A stretch of 64,000 nucleotides of DNA from the NCBI GenBank assembly GCA_964641455.1, contig CAZXLH010000002.1:1-64000 (forward strand), in the 5' to 3' direction. This DNA is from DTU015 sp964641455 (GTDB lineage Bacteria > Bacillota > Sulfobacillia > Fermentithermobacillales > Fermentithermobacillaceae). Position 1 is the first letter of the stretch; every line of letters starts with the position of its first letter. This document shows positions 33,261-43,078 of this stretch, one piece after another. Under the pieces are notes generated by a model that saw only the letters and a program-made list of their open reading frames with translations, had not been told where the DNA came from and did no database searches. The translations under genes and the position numbers were made by a program.

Positions 33261-34165
33261 TGAGCCGTTTTAATGATGATTACATATATCACGAACCTGT
33301 TATGGTTGAAGAAGTGCTCTCTTTCGTTTTAGAGAGGAAAATGCATATATTCGTTGATTGCACATTAGGTGATGGTGGGCATTCCCGGGAGATTTTATCT
33401 CATAGCCCGGATACATTCGTTTTGGGCATAGATGTCGATGACGAAGCACTGGAAGTGGCAAACAAGCGCCTTGGTTCCAAGTTTCAGGGACGGTTTAAGG
33501 CAATCAAAGGAGATTATCGAGAGTTGCCCGGTGTTTTGGCACGGTTTGGAGTTTCCGGAATCGGAGGAATGTTATTGGATCTTGGTGTATCGTCCAGACA
33601 GCTCGATGAGGCCCATCGAGGATTCTCATACTGGACAGAGGCACCTTTGGATATGCGAATGAATCCTGATGCGCCCAAGACAGCCCGAGATATTCTGGCT
33701 GAATCATCTCAAGACGAACTTGAGAGAATTCTCAGAGATTACGGCGAGGAACGGTTTGCGCGGCGAATTGCCAGGACGATAGTTGAGCGAAGAAAGATTA
33801 AGGAAATCACAACAACTACTGAACTTGTAGATGCAATCAAGGGTGCAATGCCTGTGAGGACACGAAGCCAGGCGCAGCATCCTGCCAGAAAAACGTTTCA
33901 GGCGTTAAGAATAGCGACTAACGATGAATTATCCAGGTTGAATGCGAGTATCGTCCAAGGGTTTCACTTGTTAGAACAGGGCGGTGTTATTCTAATAATA
34001 ACGTATCATTCCTTGGAGGATCGAATTGCCAAAAATACCTTCAGAGACATTGAGTCCAAAGGGCTTGGCACAGTAAGGACCAGGAAAGTAGTCCGTCCCA
34101 GCGAAGCTGAAATCAAGCGTAATCCGCGTTCACGGAGTGCAAAACTCCGGGTTATCCAAAGATAG
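33257..34165 (+). CDS. rsmH: 16S rRNA (cytosine-1402-N4)-methyltransferase
   Basis: SAM-dependent enzyme methylating C1402 in the ribosomal P site. It has 302 residues: HEPVMVEEVLSF at the N-terminus, SAM motif FVDCTLGDGGHS, LGVSSRQLDEAHRGFSY, QAQHPARKTFQALRIATNDE and the C-terminal RNPRSRSAKLRV. The start overlaps the mraZ stop (ATGA). Second gene of the dcw cluster, as usual. Confidence 0.97.
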   Translation: MMSRFNDDYIYHEPVMVEEVLSFVLERKMHIFVDCTLGDGGHSREILSHSPDTFVLGIDVDDEALEVANKRLGSKFQGRFKAIKGDYRELPGVLARFGVSGIGGMLLDLGVSSRQLDEAHRGFSYWTEAPLDMRMNPDAPKTARDILAESSQDELERILRDYGEERFARRIARTIVERRKIKEITTTTELVDAIKGAMPVRTRSQAQHPARKTFQALRIATNDELSRLNASIVQGFHLLEQGGVILIITYHSLEDRIAKNTFRDIESKGLGTVRTRKVVRPSEAEIKRNPRSRSAKLRVIQR

Positions 34166-34180
34166 AGAGAAGGGAGAACT

Positions 34181-34618
34181 ATGATACGGGATGTTGAATT
34201 GAATTCTAAGAAGAATTTGTCTCTGGAAGTTTTAGGGATATTATATTTTGTACTAATAGTTACTGCAGGGGTGATTTTGGTATGCCAGCCTGCCAAAGTT
34301 GCCCGTATGAGCCAAGAAGTAAGACATCTTGAAACTAAACTGCGCGACCTTAAATTGCGTAATGAAGATCTCAAACGAATGGTTGCAACTATGGAGTCGC
34401 TCACATTCGTTGAAAGCCAAGCCCGTGACAGCCTTGGCATGGTCGATCCTGAACAAGTGAGATCCGTAGCTGTCAATATTGAAACCCAAAGCCCTGATTT
34501 CCCAGGAGAGCAAAATGTGGACACTGCAGAAAAGCCAGCCCAAGGTATATTTGCATGGCTTAACCGCATAGCTGAATTTATGAGAAACAGTATAGCTGTT
34601 GCTAAAGGACGACAGTGA
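34181..34618 (+). CDS. ftsL: FtsL-like division protein
   Basis: A 145-residue bitopic membrane protein: a short cytoplasmic N-terminus, one membrane segment (about 17-38) and a coiled coil (about 42-75, heptad-like RHLETKLRDLKLRNEDLKR) with a FVESQARDSLGMV motif. This is the FtsL/DivIC family that builds the FtsQLB complex activating septal peptidoglycan synthesis. Position between rsmH and the PASTA PBP is diagnostic. Its Gln/Pro-rich C-terminal extension (about 90-145) is longer than usual. SD GAAGGGAG lies about 9 bases upstream. Confidence 0.88.
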   Translation: MIRDVELNSKKNLSLEVLGILYFVLIVTAGVILVCQPAKVARMSQEVRHLETKLRDLKLRNEDLKRMVATMESLTFVESQARDSLGMVDPEQVRSVAVNIETQSPDFPGEQNVDTAEKPAQGIFAWLNRIAEFMRNSIAVAKGRQ

Positions 34619-36729
34619 AAACTTGGCTGGGGAGAAGAGTTATGGGTGGAGTCTTGGCTCGGAAGCGGGTCGGGGTAATCTTATGTATTGTCGCGGCTTG
34701 CTTTGTTTTTTTAGTTGGAAGACTGGTTTACGTGCAATTTATATGGGCAGAAGAATTAGGCCAGCAGGCTTTGGACATGAGGATGCAGGATATTCCAATC
34801 CAGCCCAGGCGTGGAGTCATCTATGACAGAAACGGCCATGAACTTGCTTTTAGCATAGATGTAGAATCTTTGTATGCCATTCCTGCACAGGTTAAGGACC
34901 CGTCTGAAACCGCAAAGATTCTGTCTGAGATTCTGGGGATGAAGTACGATACTGTTGAATCCATTCTTACAAGAAAGAGCGCTTTTGAATGGATTAAAAG
35001 AAAAGTCCCTGACGACATGGCAAGGCAGATAAAGGAGCACAAACTTCACGGTATCGGTTTTACCCAGGAATCAATGCGGGTGTGGCCCAAAGGCAGTTTA
35101 ATGTCGCATGTCCTGGGCATTGTTGGCATAGACAATGACGGGCTGGAAGGGCTTGAGTATGAATACGACAAGGTTTTAAGAGGGGTTCCCGGTAAGTTTA
35201 CCGTTGAAGTAGATGCTATCGGTGAGGCGCTGCCTCAGTCGCAAAAAGGGTATACACCTCCTGTTCAGGGCAAGAACTTGGTTCTTAGCATAGATGAAGT
35301 AATTCAGTTTATTGCTGAACGCGAGCTGGATGCTAAAGTCAAAGAGTGTAATGCTGAAGGCGGTGTAGTGATCGCCATGAACCCGTCAAACGGGGAAATA
35401 CTGGCGCTTGCCATACGCCCTGAATACGATCCTAACCAGTACGATAATTATCCCACTGCTAATCGAAGGATTAGGGCAATTACAGATTCATTTCCCCCGG
35501 GTTCTACCTTTAAACCGATTACGGCTGCTGCTGCGCTGGAATGCGGCGCTGTAAGTGCCAACGACACTTTTTATTGTGGCGGCAGTATGAAGGTAGGGCC
35601 TGATACGTTGCATTGCCACAGGGATGATGGCCATGGCAGCCAAACATTTTCGGAAGTCATCCAGAACTCGTGTAACATAGGATTTATTCAAATAGCCCAA
35701 CGAATGGGAATTGAATCTTTCTACAAATACATTGATCTTTTTGGAATAACTTCTGCTACAGGCATCGATCTGCCAGGCGAAACAGCGGGAATAATTGTTC
35801 CTGAAGAATATGCCAAGCCTATTGACTTGGCGGTAATGTCTTACGGGCAAACCCTTCAGACTACTCCTATGCAAATAGCAGCCTCTATGGCGGCCATAGC
35901 AAACGGAGGCCACCTGGTGGTTCCGCATTTGGTAAAAGAAGTGACTGACATTTACGGCAATGTCTTAGAATTCAAATCATTTGAACCGGTAAGGCAAGTG
36001 ATTTCTGCAAAAACGGCAGGAGAATTGAGAGCGGCACTTGAGAAGGTCATCTCAGATGGTACAGGCCGGGCTGCTTATGTTCCTGGTTACCGTCTGGCCG
36101 GGAAAACAGGCACATCAAACAAGGTAGTAGACGGAAGGATTGCCCAGGGTAAGTATATTGCGTCATTTGCCGGGTTTGCTCCTGCAAACGATCCTAAGTT
36201 AGTTCTTCTGGTCATGATTGATGAGCCAAAAGGAGATTATTACGGTGGTGTTGTAGCAGCTCCTGTCTTTTCTGCCGTTATGAGAGACGTGCTCAGATAC
36301 CTTGAAATTCCGCCTCAGGAGGAAGCAGTAGACGAAGAGCAGCAAGATACGGTAATCGTACCGGACTTGGCAGGCCAGGATGTGGTGGCAGCCCAGGCTG
36401 AACTTCACAAAGCAGGCCTGTCGGGGAAAAAAGAAGGCCTGGGAAATACTGTTGTTTCCCAGTTCCCGATCGCCGGGGCAAGAGTTCTTAGAGACACAAA
36501 TGTGATATTATACACGGAAGATGATGATGAGCCAGCTGAGGGAATGGTAAAGGTTCCTTCTGTCGTAGGGTTAGGGTTGACACAAGCAAGGATCAAACTC
36601 AGAGATGCCGGATTATCGCTAAGTGCCCAGGGACAAGGGTTCTGTGTATCACAAGAACCCCCGGCCGGAAGCGTTGTTCCAAAAGGCACCATGATAAAAG
36701 CTATTTTCCGTATGGATGTAGGCCAGTGA
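34615..36729 (+). CDS. class B penicillin-binding protein with two PASTA domains (FtsI/PBP2B or SpoVD type)
   Basis: A 704-residue septal transpeptidase. One membrane segment (about 18-40); PBP dimer domain (about 55-230, with PRRGVIYDRNGHELA); transpeptidase domain with PGSTFKPIT (SxxK), SCN in QNSCNIGFI, and KTGTSNK (KTG). Two C-terminal PASTA repeats follow (about 578-640 and 645-704: VPDLAGQDVVAAQAELHKAG and VPSVVGLGLTQARIKLRDAG). Bacilli have separate pbpB (division) and spoVD (spore cortex) here; only one gene is present, so it may serve both, but this cannot be decided from sequence. GTG start overlaps the ftsL stop. Confidence 0.92.
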   Translation: MKTWLGRRVMGGVLARKRVGVILCIVAACFVFLVGRLVYVQFIWAEELGQQALDMRMQDIPIQPRRGVIYDRNGHELAFSIDVESLYAIPAQVKDPSETAKILSEILGMKYDTVESILTRKSAFEWIKRKVPDDMARQIKEHKLHGIGFTQESMRVWPKGSLMSHVLGIVGIDNDGLEGLEYEYDKVLRGVPGKFTVEVDAIGEALPQSQKGYTPPVQGKNLVLSIDEVIQFIAERELDAKVKECNAEGGVVIAMNPSNGEILALAIRPEYDPNQYDNYPTANRRIRAITDSFPPGSTFKPITAAAALECGAVSANDTFYCGGSMKVGPDTLHCHRDDGHGSQTFSEVIQNSCNIGFIQIAQRMGIESFYKYIDLFGITSATGIDLPGETAGIIVPEEYAKPIDLAVMSYGQTLQTTPMQIAASMAAIANGGHLVVPHLVKEVTDIYGNVLEFKSFEPVRQVISAKTAGELRAALEKVISDGTGRAAYVPGYRLAGKTGTSNKVVDGRIAQGKYIASFAGFAPANDPKLVLLVMIDEPKGDYYGGVVAAPVFSAVMRDVLRYLEIPPQEEAVDEEQQDTVIVPDLAGQDVVAAQAELHKAGLSGKKEGLGNTVVSQFPIAGARVLRDTNVILYTEDDDEPAEGMVKVPSVVGLGLTQARIKLRDAGLSLSAQGQGFCVSQEPPAGSVVPKGTMIKAIFRMDVGQ

Positions 36730-36794
36730 CTTGCATATAGTAAGGAAGCAAACCTCAGTGGCTGGTTATTAAGACTAAAGCCGAGGTGAGTGGC

Positions 36795-38288
36795 ATGCTG
36801 TTATCTTATCTGTTAGAGGGGCTCGAAGACGCCTGTTTAATACACGATTGCCATGTAAAAGGCATTGCCTATGATTCCCGTGATGTGCAGGAAGGTTATT
36901 TGTTTGTGGCAATAAAAGGGTACCAATTAGATGGACACGCTTTTGTTTGCGATGCTTTTGCAAGAGGCGCAAGCGGTATAGTTGTTCAAGATCGTATTTC
37001 AGTACCACCGGGTAAAGGTTTGGCTATTGTGGAAGATTCCAGATTCGCTCTGTCTCACTTGGCCTGCAGGTTTTATGATGACCCAAGTAAAGATCTTTTT
37101 ACAGTGGGCATAACAGGCACAAAAGGAAAGACCACTGTTTGCCACATGGTAAGAAATATGCTTGAAGCATTAGGCTATCCTACCGGGTTGGTAGGTACGG
37201 TACATAATATTATCGGTAATGAGATACTGCCTGTTAGCCGCACTACCCCTGAATCTGCCGATCTATTGAGCATGCAACGGCAAATGGTTGACAGGGGGTG
37301 TAAAGCCGTGGCCATGGAAGTGTCTTCCCATGCCTTGGCCTTATCACGGGTTGCCCATGTTGGGTTTGATGTGGCTGTGTTTACCAATATAGGCACAGAT
37401 CATTTGGATTTTCATCATACCGTTGATAATTATGCAAGAACTAAAACAAAGCTGTTTGAGAAACTAAGCCGGGAAAATTCATCTTATGGAAACAGACTTG
37501 CAGTTCTCAATATCGATGATTCCTTCTATGGCCTTTTTCGCTGTGTTACACAGGCTGAAGTTATTACTTACGGATTTTCCAAAGAAGCAGATGTAAGTGC
37601 CCAAGATCCTGAAATCGGGCCAAAAGGGAGCATGTTTGATCTTTGCTTTAAGGGAAAGCGGCAAAAAGTCAAAATACCACTTCCTGGCAGGTTCAATATT
37701 GAAAATGCGCTTGCAGCAAGTGCGGTGGGCCTTGGGTTTGGAATGCCAATGGATAGTGTAGTTAAAGTTCTTGCAACACTTGAAGGAGTTAAAGGCCGTG
37801 CAGAACTGGTGCCTGGTTCTGATGAATTTGCTGTTTGGGTAGATTATGCGCATACGCCGGAAAGCCTTAGGGATATTCTTGCTACGGCAAAAGAGGTAGC
37901 CGAAAACAGGGTTATAGCTGTTTTTGGATGTGGGGGAGACCGCGATAAGCACAAGAGGCCTATGATGGGAAAAATAGCAGGGGAAATAGCTGACTTAGTA
38001 GTGATTACCGATGATAACCCGCGTACAGAAGATGAAGAGGCGATTTTGGACCAGATTGAAGCAGGAGTACGTGAAGCCAAAGAGAAATACCCGAGCCTTT
38101 CATACATCCGAATCAGAGATCGAGGAAAGGCCATTTCGAAAGCGATATCCCGGGCTCAGGAAGGCGACATAGTGGTAATAGCAGGCAAGGGGCACGAGAC
38201 GTACCAGATGTTTGCAGATGAGACTATTCATTTTGATGATGTAGAGGAAGCCAAGAAGGCAATCGCTGTCAAAACAAGAAGAATATAA
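36795..38288 (+). CDS. murE: UDP-MurNAc-tripeptide synthetase (meso-DAP adding)
   Basis: Adds the third amino acid to the peptidoglycan precursor in the cytoplasm. It has 497 residues with the Mur ligase layout: N-terminal UDP-binding domain, central ATPase (GITGTKGKTTVCHM) and C-terminal domain. The specificity motif DDNPRTEDE (DNPR) is that of meso-diaminopimelate enzymes, as opposed to the Lys type. ATG 36795 is chosen because GAGGTGA lies 6 bases upstream, whereas GTG 36786 is within that SD. murF follows after 61 bases. Confidence 0.95.
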   Translation: MLLSYLLEGLEDACLIHDCHVKGIAYDSRDVQEGYLFVAIKGYQLDGHAFVCDAFARGASGIVVQDRISVPPGKGLAIVEDSRFALSHLACRFYDDPSKDLFTVGITGTKGKTTVCHMVRNMLEALGYPTGLVGTVHNIIGNEILPVSRTTPESADLLSMQRQMVDRGCKAVAMEVSSHALALSRVAHVGFDVAVFTNIGTDHLDFHHTVDNYARTKTKLFEKLSRENSSYGNRLAVLNIDDSFYGLFRCVTQAEVITYGFSKEADVSAQDPEIGPKGSMFDLCFKGKRQKVKIPLPGRFNIENALAASAVGLGFGMPMDSVVKVLATLEGVKGRAELVPGSDEFAVWVDYAHTPESLRDILATAKEVAENRVIAVFGCGGDRDKHKRPMMGKIAGEIADLVVITDDNPRTEDEEAILDQIEAGVREAKEKYPSLSYIRIRDRGKAISKAISRAQEGDIVVIAGKGHETYQMFADETIHFDDVEEAKKAIAVKTRRI

Positions 38289-38349
38289 GAACTTTCGGCG
38301 GTAACCAAGATGTTGATAATATTGGATTGTTTCTAACAGGGAGAGTTTG

Positions 38350-39756
38350 ATGTTGCAATACACATTGGGTGAAATTACTCAAATTACAGGCGGGATGATG
38401 ATCCAGGGTAAACCGTCTTCTCTGGTGCACAATGTTTCCATAGACTCGCGAGAGGACATCTCAGGCTCCTTATTTTGCGCTATCCCCGGCGAAAGGGTTG
38501 ATGGCCATGATTTCGTCAAGGTGGCTGCTTCAAAAGGAGCCCTGGGAGCTTTGGTCCAGCATCCGGTTGAAACCGGTGACTGTGAGTTTGGGCTCATAAT
38601 GGTTGATTCCACTGTCAGGGCATTAGGATCTTTAGCATCTCATTACCGGAGCAAAATGTCTGTAACTACTATTGGCATTACCGGTAGTGTCGGCAAAACA
38701 AGTACCAAAGACTTAATAGGTTCTGTGCTTAATCAAGAGTTTAGGTCATACAAGAATCCAGGCAACCTCAATTCCCATATCGGACTTCCTCTTGCAGTGC
38801 TTGGTATGGAATCAGGGTATGACTATGCAGTGCTTGAGATGGCCATGAGAGCACGAGGCGAGATAAAAGATCTTTGTGATATTGCAAAACCCGGGATTGG
38901 CGTGCTTACAGATATATCCGCTTCTCATATTGGCGTAGTAGGAAATATGGAGACAATAGCGCTATCCAAAGCTGAACTTCTTGATTGCCTTCCTTTTGAT
39001 GGTATGGCGGTACTTTGCTGGGATAGCGAAATGGTAAGGAAAGTAAGCGAACATGCAAACTGCCGTAAGATCACGTATGGGTTTCATGAACAAGCAGACT
39101 ATAAGGGGTTTGATGTTGAGCCTACAGGCAATTTGGGTATGCGGTTCAAGGTGCGTTTTCAGGGGCAAGAGTATGAATTTATTTTGAATATGCCCGGAGT
39201 ACACCAAGTTCAAAATGCTCTGGCTGCTGTAGCGTTAGGGTTTGAACTAGGGCTTACTGTTGAACTAATACAAAACGGCCTTTCCAACGTTGAATTGAGC
39301 CCTATGAGGCAGCAAATAATACAAACCAAGCACCTTACCATCATAAATGATGTATATAACGCCAGTGTTAAGTCGATGAAGGCTGCTTTAGACTTGCTTC
39401 CTTCTCTGGGAGAGGGAAGGAAAGTTCTTATTCTGGGCGATATGTTAGAAATGGGCGAGTACGGGCCCGAGGCGCACATTGAAGTAGGTATTCATGCACG
39501 GCAGAAAGCAGATTTTCTCGTGGCGGTTGGCCCTCTGAGTGCTTATACCAAACAAGGTTGGGATCAATCTGAAACCCAGGCCGCCGATTCTTCGTCATGG
39601 TTTCGTGACAAAGAAGAGTGCTTAAAATCCATATCAGGGCTTATTAAAAGCGGAGACACTTGCCTTGTCAAAGCGTCACGCGGGCTGAAATTTGAATCTA
39701 TAGTAAAGTTTCTCGCAGGTTTGGGTGATTGCACGATAGGAGATGAAGTGTGTTGA
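38350..39756 (+). CDS. murF: UDP-MurNAc-tripeptide:D-Ala-D-Ala ligase
   Basis: Completes the cytoplasmic pentapeptide precursor. It has 468 residues: N-terminal domain with VSIDSREDISGSLFCAI, ATP-binding GITGSVGKTSTKDLIG, NPGNLNSHIGLPLAVL, and the C-terminal domain with LILGDMLEMGEYG. ATG 38350 has AGGGAGAG about 5 bases upstream (an adjacent TTG at 38347 is an alternative). The stop overlaps mraY. Confidence 0.95.
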   Translation: MLQYTLGEITQITGGMMIQGKPSSLVHNVSIDSREDISGSLFCAIPGERVDGHDFVKVAASKGALGALVQHPVETGDCEFGLIMVDSTVRALGSLASHYRSKMSVTTIGITGSVGKTSTKDLIGSVLNQEFRSYKNPGNLNSHIGLPLAVLGMESGYDYAVLEMAMRARGEIKDLCDIAKPGIGVLTDISASHIGVVGNMETIALSKAELLDCLPFDGMAVLCWDSEMVRKVSEHANCRKITYGFHEQADYKGFDVEPTGNLGMRFKVRFQGQEYEFILNMPGVHQVQNALAAVALGFELGLTVELIQNGLSNVELSPMRQQIIQTKHLTIINDVYNASVKSMKAALDLLPSLGEGRKVLILGDMLEMGEYGPEAHIEVGIHARQKADFLVAVGPLSAYTKQGWDQSETQAADSSSWFRDKEECLKSISGLIKSGDTCLVKASRGLKFESIVKFLAGLGDCTIGDEVC

Positions 39757-40742
39757 GATTCCCAGGGGGACTGTGTTTGTTTGCGGGTGTTGCTTTCTCG
39801 CTGGTTTTTGCACAGATTTTGATCCCTAAGCTCAAACAACTTAAGATTGGGCAACAAATTCGGGAAGAAGGCCCTAAAACACACAAAAAGAAAGCCGGAA
39901 CTCCAACAATGGGAGGGCTTATCTTCATCCTGTCGATTATTGCGTCCCGCATTGCCGTTTACCTGGCCAAGAAACAAGTGCCCACCCGGGAAGAATTGCT
40001 TATCCTGGCGCTCATGATTTCATATGGATTCATAGGTTTCATAGACGATTATAGGCAAGTCAAACTAGGGCGTTCTCTTGGATTAAGGGCCAGGGAAAAG
40101 TTTGCCCTTCAGGTGCTTTTTGCTGCATTATTTATGTGGTTTTTTGCGGATCGGGGTTCTGTTGTGATAGTGCCTTTCTCAGGCAGACACTTAGATATGG
40201 GATTTTTGTATCCTATCCTGGGTGTGGTTTTGATTGCAGGTTCAGGAAACGGCATGAACTTTACAGACGGTCTTGACGGTTTGGCAGCAGGTGTGGCCTC
40301 TATTGGCCTCGGAGCCTACTATTTCATAGCAAACGGATATGCTCAAGCCGTAAACAGGCCCGATTTGGCCGGGTTGGGGTATCTTGCGCTTACGTCAGTA
40401 GGTGCTCTGTTAGGTTTTCTGGCCTATAACTATAACCCTGCCAAGGTTTTTATGGGTGATACAGGTTCACTGGCTTTGGGTGGCCTCCTGGCAGGGTACG
40501 CCATAGTTACCAATACAGAACTGGTATTTGTTTTCATAGCAGCGGTGCAACTAATAGAAGTAGTGTCAGTAATATTGCAGGTTATTTCTTTTCAATTGTT
40601 TGGAAAGAGAATCTTTAAGATGACGCCTCTGCACCATCACTTTGAACTTTTAGGATGGAGCGAAAAGCGGGTAGTGTTTTTGTTTTGGCTTGCTTCTTTG
40701 GTTATGGCGATTTTGGGGATTGCATCAATGGCATATGTATAG
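39750..40742 (+). CDS. mraY: phospho-MurNAc-pentapeptide transferase
   Basis: Makes lipid I by transferring phospho-MurNAc-pentapeptide to undecaprenyl phosphate. It has 330 residues and about ten membrane segments. Conserved parts: HKKKAGTPTMGGLIF, GFIDDYRQVK (catalytic Asp pair), NFTDGLDGLAAG, KVFMGDTGSLALGG and the C-terminal PLHHHFELLGW. GTG 39750 (or TTG 39753) overlaps the murF stop, with GGAG about 6 bases upstream. The usual next gene murD is missing; ftsW follows after 17 bases. Confidence 0.96.
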   Translation: MLRFPGGLCLFAGVAFSLVFAQILIPKLKQLKIGQQIREEGPKTHKKKAGTPTMGGLIFILSIIASRIAVYLAKKQVPTREELLILALMISYGFIGFIDDYRQVKLGRSLGLRAREKFALQVLFAALFMWFFADRGSVVIVPFSGRHLDMGFLYPILGVVLIAGSGNGMNFTDGLDGLAAGVASIGLGAYYFIANGYAQAVNRPDLAGLGYLALTSVGALLGFLAYNYNPAKVFMGDTGSLALGGLLAGYAIVTNTELVFVFIAAVQLIEVVSVILQVISFQLFGKRIFKMTPLHHHFELLGWSEKRVVFLFWLASLVMAILGIASMAYV

Positions 40743-40759
40743 ATCAGGGGTGGTTTTGA

Positions 40760-41881
40760 TTGAGAAAGAAGAGGGCAGAGGGTATTGTGCGGAGAGGAAG
40801 CCCGGACTACATCCTGTTTTTTTCCGTGCTTACTCTGCTTGCCCTTGGCATAATTATGGTGTTTTCGGCAAGCATGGTTAGATCCCTTAGATTTTACGGA
40901 AATGCTTACCACTATTTGGTGAGGCAAAGCCTATGGGCCGGCTTGGGTTTGATTTGCATGTTCTTTCTCATGAATTTTGATTGTTGGCGCTACAGGCGGC
41001 TGATCCGTTATGTTTATGTAGCGTCTTTGGTGCTCCTGGTCTTGGTGCTTATTCCAGGCGCCGGACAATTGAGGGATGGGGCCAGGCGTTGGTTGGGCAT
41101 TGGACCTATTGGATTTCAGCCTGCAGAGCTGGCAAAGGTCACGACTATTCTCTTTCTGGCAGATAGCCTCGCCGGAACTAAGGACAAAATCAGGCAGTTT
41201 TTTAAGGGGCTTGGCCCTTATTTGGTTATACTAGGCATTACTTTTGGGTTGATTTTGCTTGAACCTGACCTTGGTACGGCAGTAACCATAGCCGGAGCGG
41301 CTGTAGTGCTGCTTTTTATTGCAGGAGCTAACGTGTTTCATTTGGCGTTCTTGGGGCTGGCTTCGTCTCCGCTGTTTTACTATGTGATAATGAGTGAAGA
41401 CTACCGCCGGGACCGTTTCCTTGCGTTTCTGGACCCATGGAAAGACCCAACAGGTGATGGCTGGCAAATAATACAATCTTTATATGCTTTAGGGACAGGT
41501 GGCCCATTCGGCACAGGTGTAGGTTTTTCCCGGCAGAAATGGTTTTACCTGCCTCAACCGGACACTGACTTTATTTTTGCCGTAATTGGTGAAGAATTGG
41601 GGTTTTTTGGCACGGCTCTCGTTTTGCTGTTGTTCTTTACTTTTGCATGGAGGGGTTACAGAACCGCCATGGCTGCTCCTGACCGGTTTTCATGTTTGCT
41701 GGCAGCAGGGCTTACTACGTTGATATCACTGCAGGCTGTAGTTAACATTGGCGTAGCTACGGGCACACTTCCGATTACAGGGATTACATTGCCGTTTGTG
41801 AGTTACGGAGGTTCTTCGCTTCTCACGAGTTTAATATCTGCAGGAATATTGCTCAATATTTCTCGGTATGCCAGCCGATAG
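40760..41881 (+). CDS. ftsW: SEDS peptidoglycan glycosyltransferase (FtsW/SpoVE type)
   Basis: A 373-residue polytopic membrane protein of the SEDS family, the glycan polymerase partner of the class B PBP. Visible landmarks: YILFFSVLTLLALGIIMVFS in the first segment, LLEPDLGTAVTIAG, the extracellular RRDRFLAFLDPWKDPTGDGW loop, and the C-terminal LPFVSYGGSSLLTSL. TTG start with AGGGGTGG about 8 bases upstream. As only one SEDS gene is in the cluster, FtsW versus SpoVE roles cannot be separated. Confidence 0.92.
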   Translation: MRKKRAEGIVRRGSPDYILFFSVLTLLALGIIMVFSASMVRSLRFYGNAYHYLVRQSLWAGLGLICMFFLMNFDCWRYRRLIRYVYVASLVLLVLVLIPGAGQLRDGARRWLGIGPIGFQPAELAKVTTILFLADSLAGTKDKIRQFFKGLGPYLVILGITFGLILLEPDLGTAVTIAGAAVVLLFIAGANVFHLAFLGLASSPLFYYVIMSEDYRRDRFLAFLDPWKDPTGDGWQIIQSLYALGTGGPFGTGVGFSRQKWFYLPQPDTDFIFAVIGEELGFFGTALVLLLFFTFAWRGYRTAMAAPDRFSCLLAAGLTTLISLQAVVNIGVATGTLPITGITLPFVSYGGSSLLTSLISAGILLNISRYASR

Positions 41882-41896
41882 GAGGCGTTGGGTAAA

Positions 41897-43012
41897 ATGA
41901 AATGTTTGGTGACAGGGGGTGGGACAGGCGGCCACATTTATCCTGCCATAGCTGTAGCCGAATCTTTGTGTGAGATTGTACCAAGCACACGAATTTTGTA
42001 CGTGGGAACTTCTAAAGGCATGGAGAGTACATTGGTGCCTAAAGAAGGCCTGGATTTTGAAGTCATAAGATCCTCAGGAATCAGAGGGAAATCTTTTTCG
42101 TCGGCTTTAAAGGGCGTTTGGGATGCAACTTTGGGAATAGGCGATGCCCGGCGAATTATTAAATCTTTTAGGCCTGATGTTGTGTTAGGCACAGGAGGGT
42201 ATGTATCAGGGCCGGTTGTTTTGGCGGCTGACCTAATGCGGGTTCCATGTGCCATTCAAGAGCAAAATGCTGTTCCCGGAAAAACGAACTTGGTGCTTTC
42301 AAGAATGGTTGACCGAGTCTTTACTGCTTGGGAGTATTCATTTGAGTTTTTTCCAAAAAGAGCCGTTATGAGGGTTACCGGAAACCCGGTAAGAAGCAAA
42401 CTTTTTGAAAGTACAAGATCCGAAGCAAAATCATATTTTGGATTAGGTGAGAAATTTACGCTACTTGTTTTGGGAGGCTCGAGGGGAGCCAGAACTCTGG
42501 TTGAAACTGCAGTCAAGATGGGGCTTTATGGTAACCTGGATATTCAAATGCTCTTAATAACAGGTCATGAATATTACAATGAAGCAGTTAGAATACTTGG
42601 CGCTGAAAAGCAAACAGGGATAGCCGGAGCCAAAACCGGAAATATTATCTTACGACCTTATGTTTACAACATGGAGATGGCGTATCAGGCGTGTGACGTG
42701 GTTCTGGGCAGGGCAGGAGGCATGACTCTTGCAGAAATCACAGCGTTGGGATTGCCGTCGATTATCGTACCTTCTCCAAATGTAGTAGGTAACCATCAGG
42801 AATATAATGCTCGTGCATTGGAAGAAGCAGGCGCTGCAGTGGTGATAAGAGAAGGGCCAGGGGTACCTGAAAGCATTCATGACAGTTTAAACCAAATCGT
42901 CAGTGATTCAGAACTTTATAAAAACATGGCAAACGCTTCAAGGCAAATAGGCAGGCCCAATGCTGCAAGGCATATTGCCAGAGAACTTATCACCCTTGCC
43001 AGACACAAGTAG
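41897..43012 (+). CDS. murG: lipid II synthase MurG
   Basis: GT-B glycosyltransferase adding GlcNAc to lipid I at the inner membrane face. It has 371 residues: N-terminal TGGGTGGHIYPAIAVAE, GGYVSGPVVLAA, QEQNAVPGKTN, then the C-terminal UDP-GlcNAc site LGGSRGARTLVE and GRAGGMTLAEITALGLPSI. ATG 41897 has AGGAGG 11 bases upstream; TTG 41888 is too close to that SD. Confidence 0.96.
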   Translation: MKCLVTGGGTGGHIYPAIAVAESLCEIVPSTRILYVGTSKGMESTLVPKEGLDFEVIRSSGIRGKSFSSALKGVWDATLGIGDARRIIKSFRPDVVLGTGGYVSGPVVLAADLMRVPCAIQEQNAVPGKTNLVLSRMVDRVFTAWEYSFEFFPKRAVMRVTGNPVRSKLFESTRSEAKSYFGLGEKFTLLVLGGSRGARTLVETAVKMGLYGNLDIQMLLITGHEYYNEAVRILGAEKQTGIAGAKTGNIILRPYVYNMEMAYQACDVVLGRAGGMTLAEITALGLPSIIVPSPNVVGNHQEYNARALEEAGAAVVIREGPGVPESIHDSLNQIVSDSELYKNMANASRQIGRPNAARHIARELITLARHK

Positions 43013-43078
43013 CTTCATGTAATTCCGCCGTCTTCAAATTAATTGAGAGCAATTTTATACGGTAAAAGAAGGTGTAGA

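Noticed and set aside
34006..34569. 187-codon minus-strand frame opposite rsmH/ftsL
   Set aside because: Antisense to two conserved genes, Ser/Arg/Leu-rich shadow translation, no SD.
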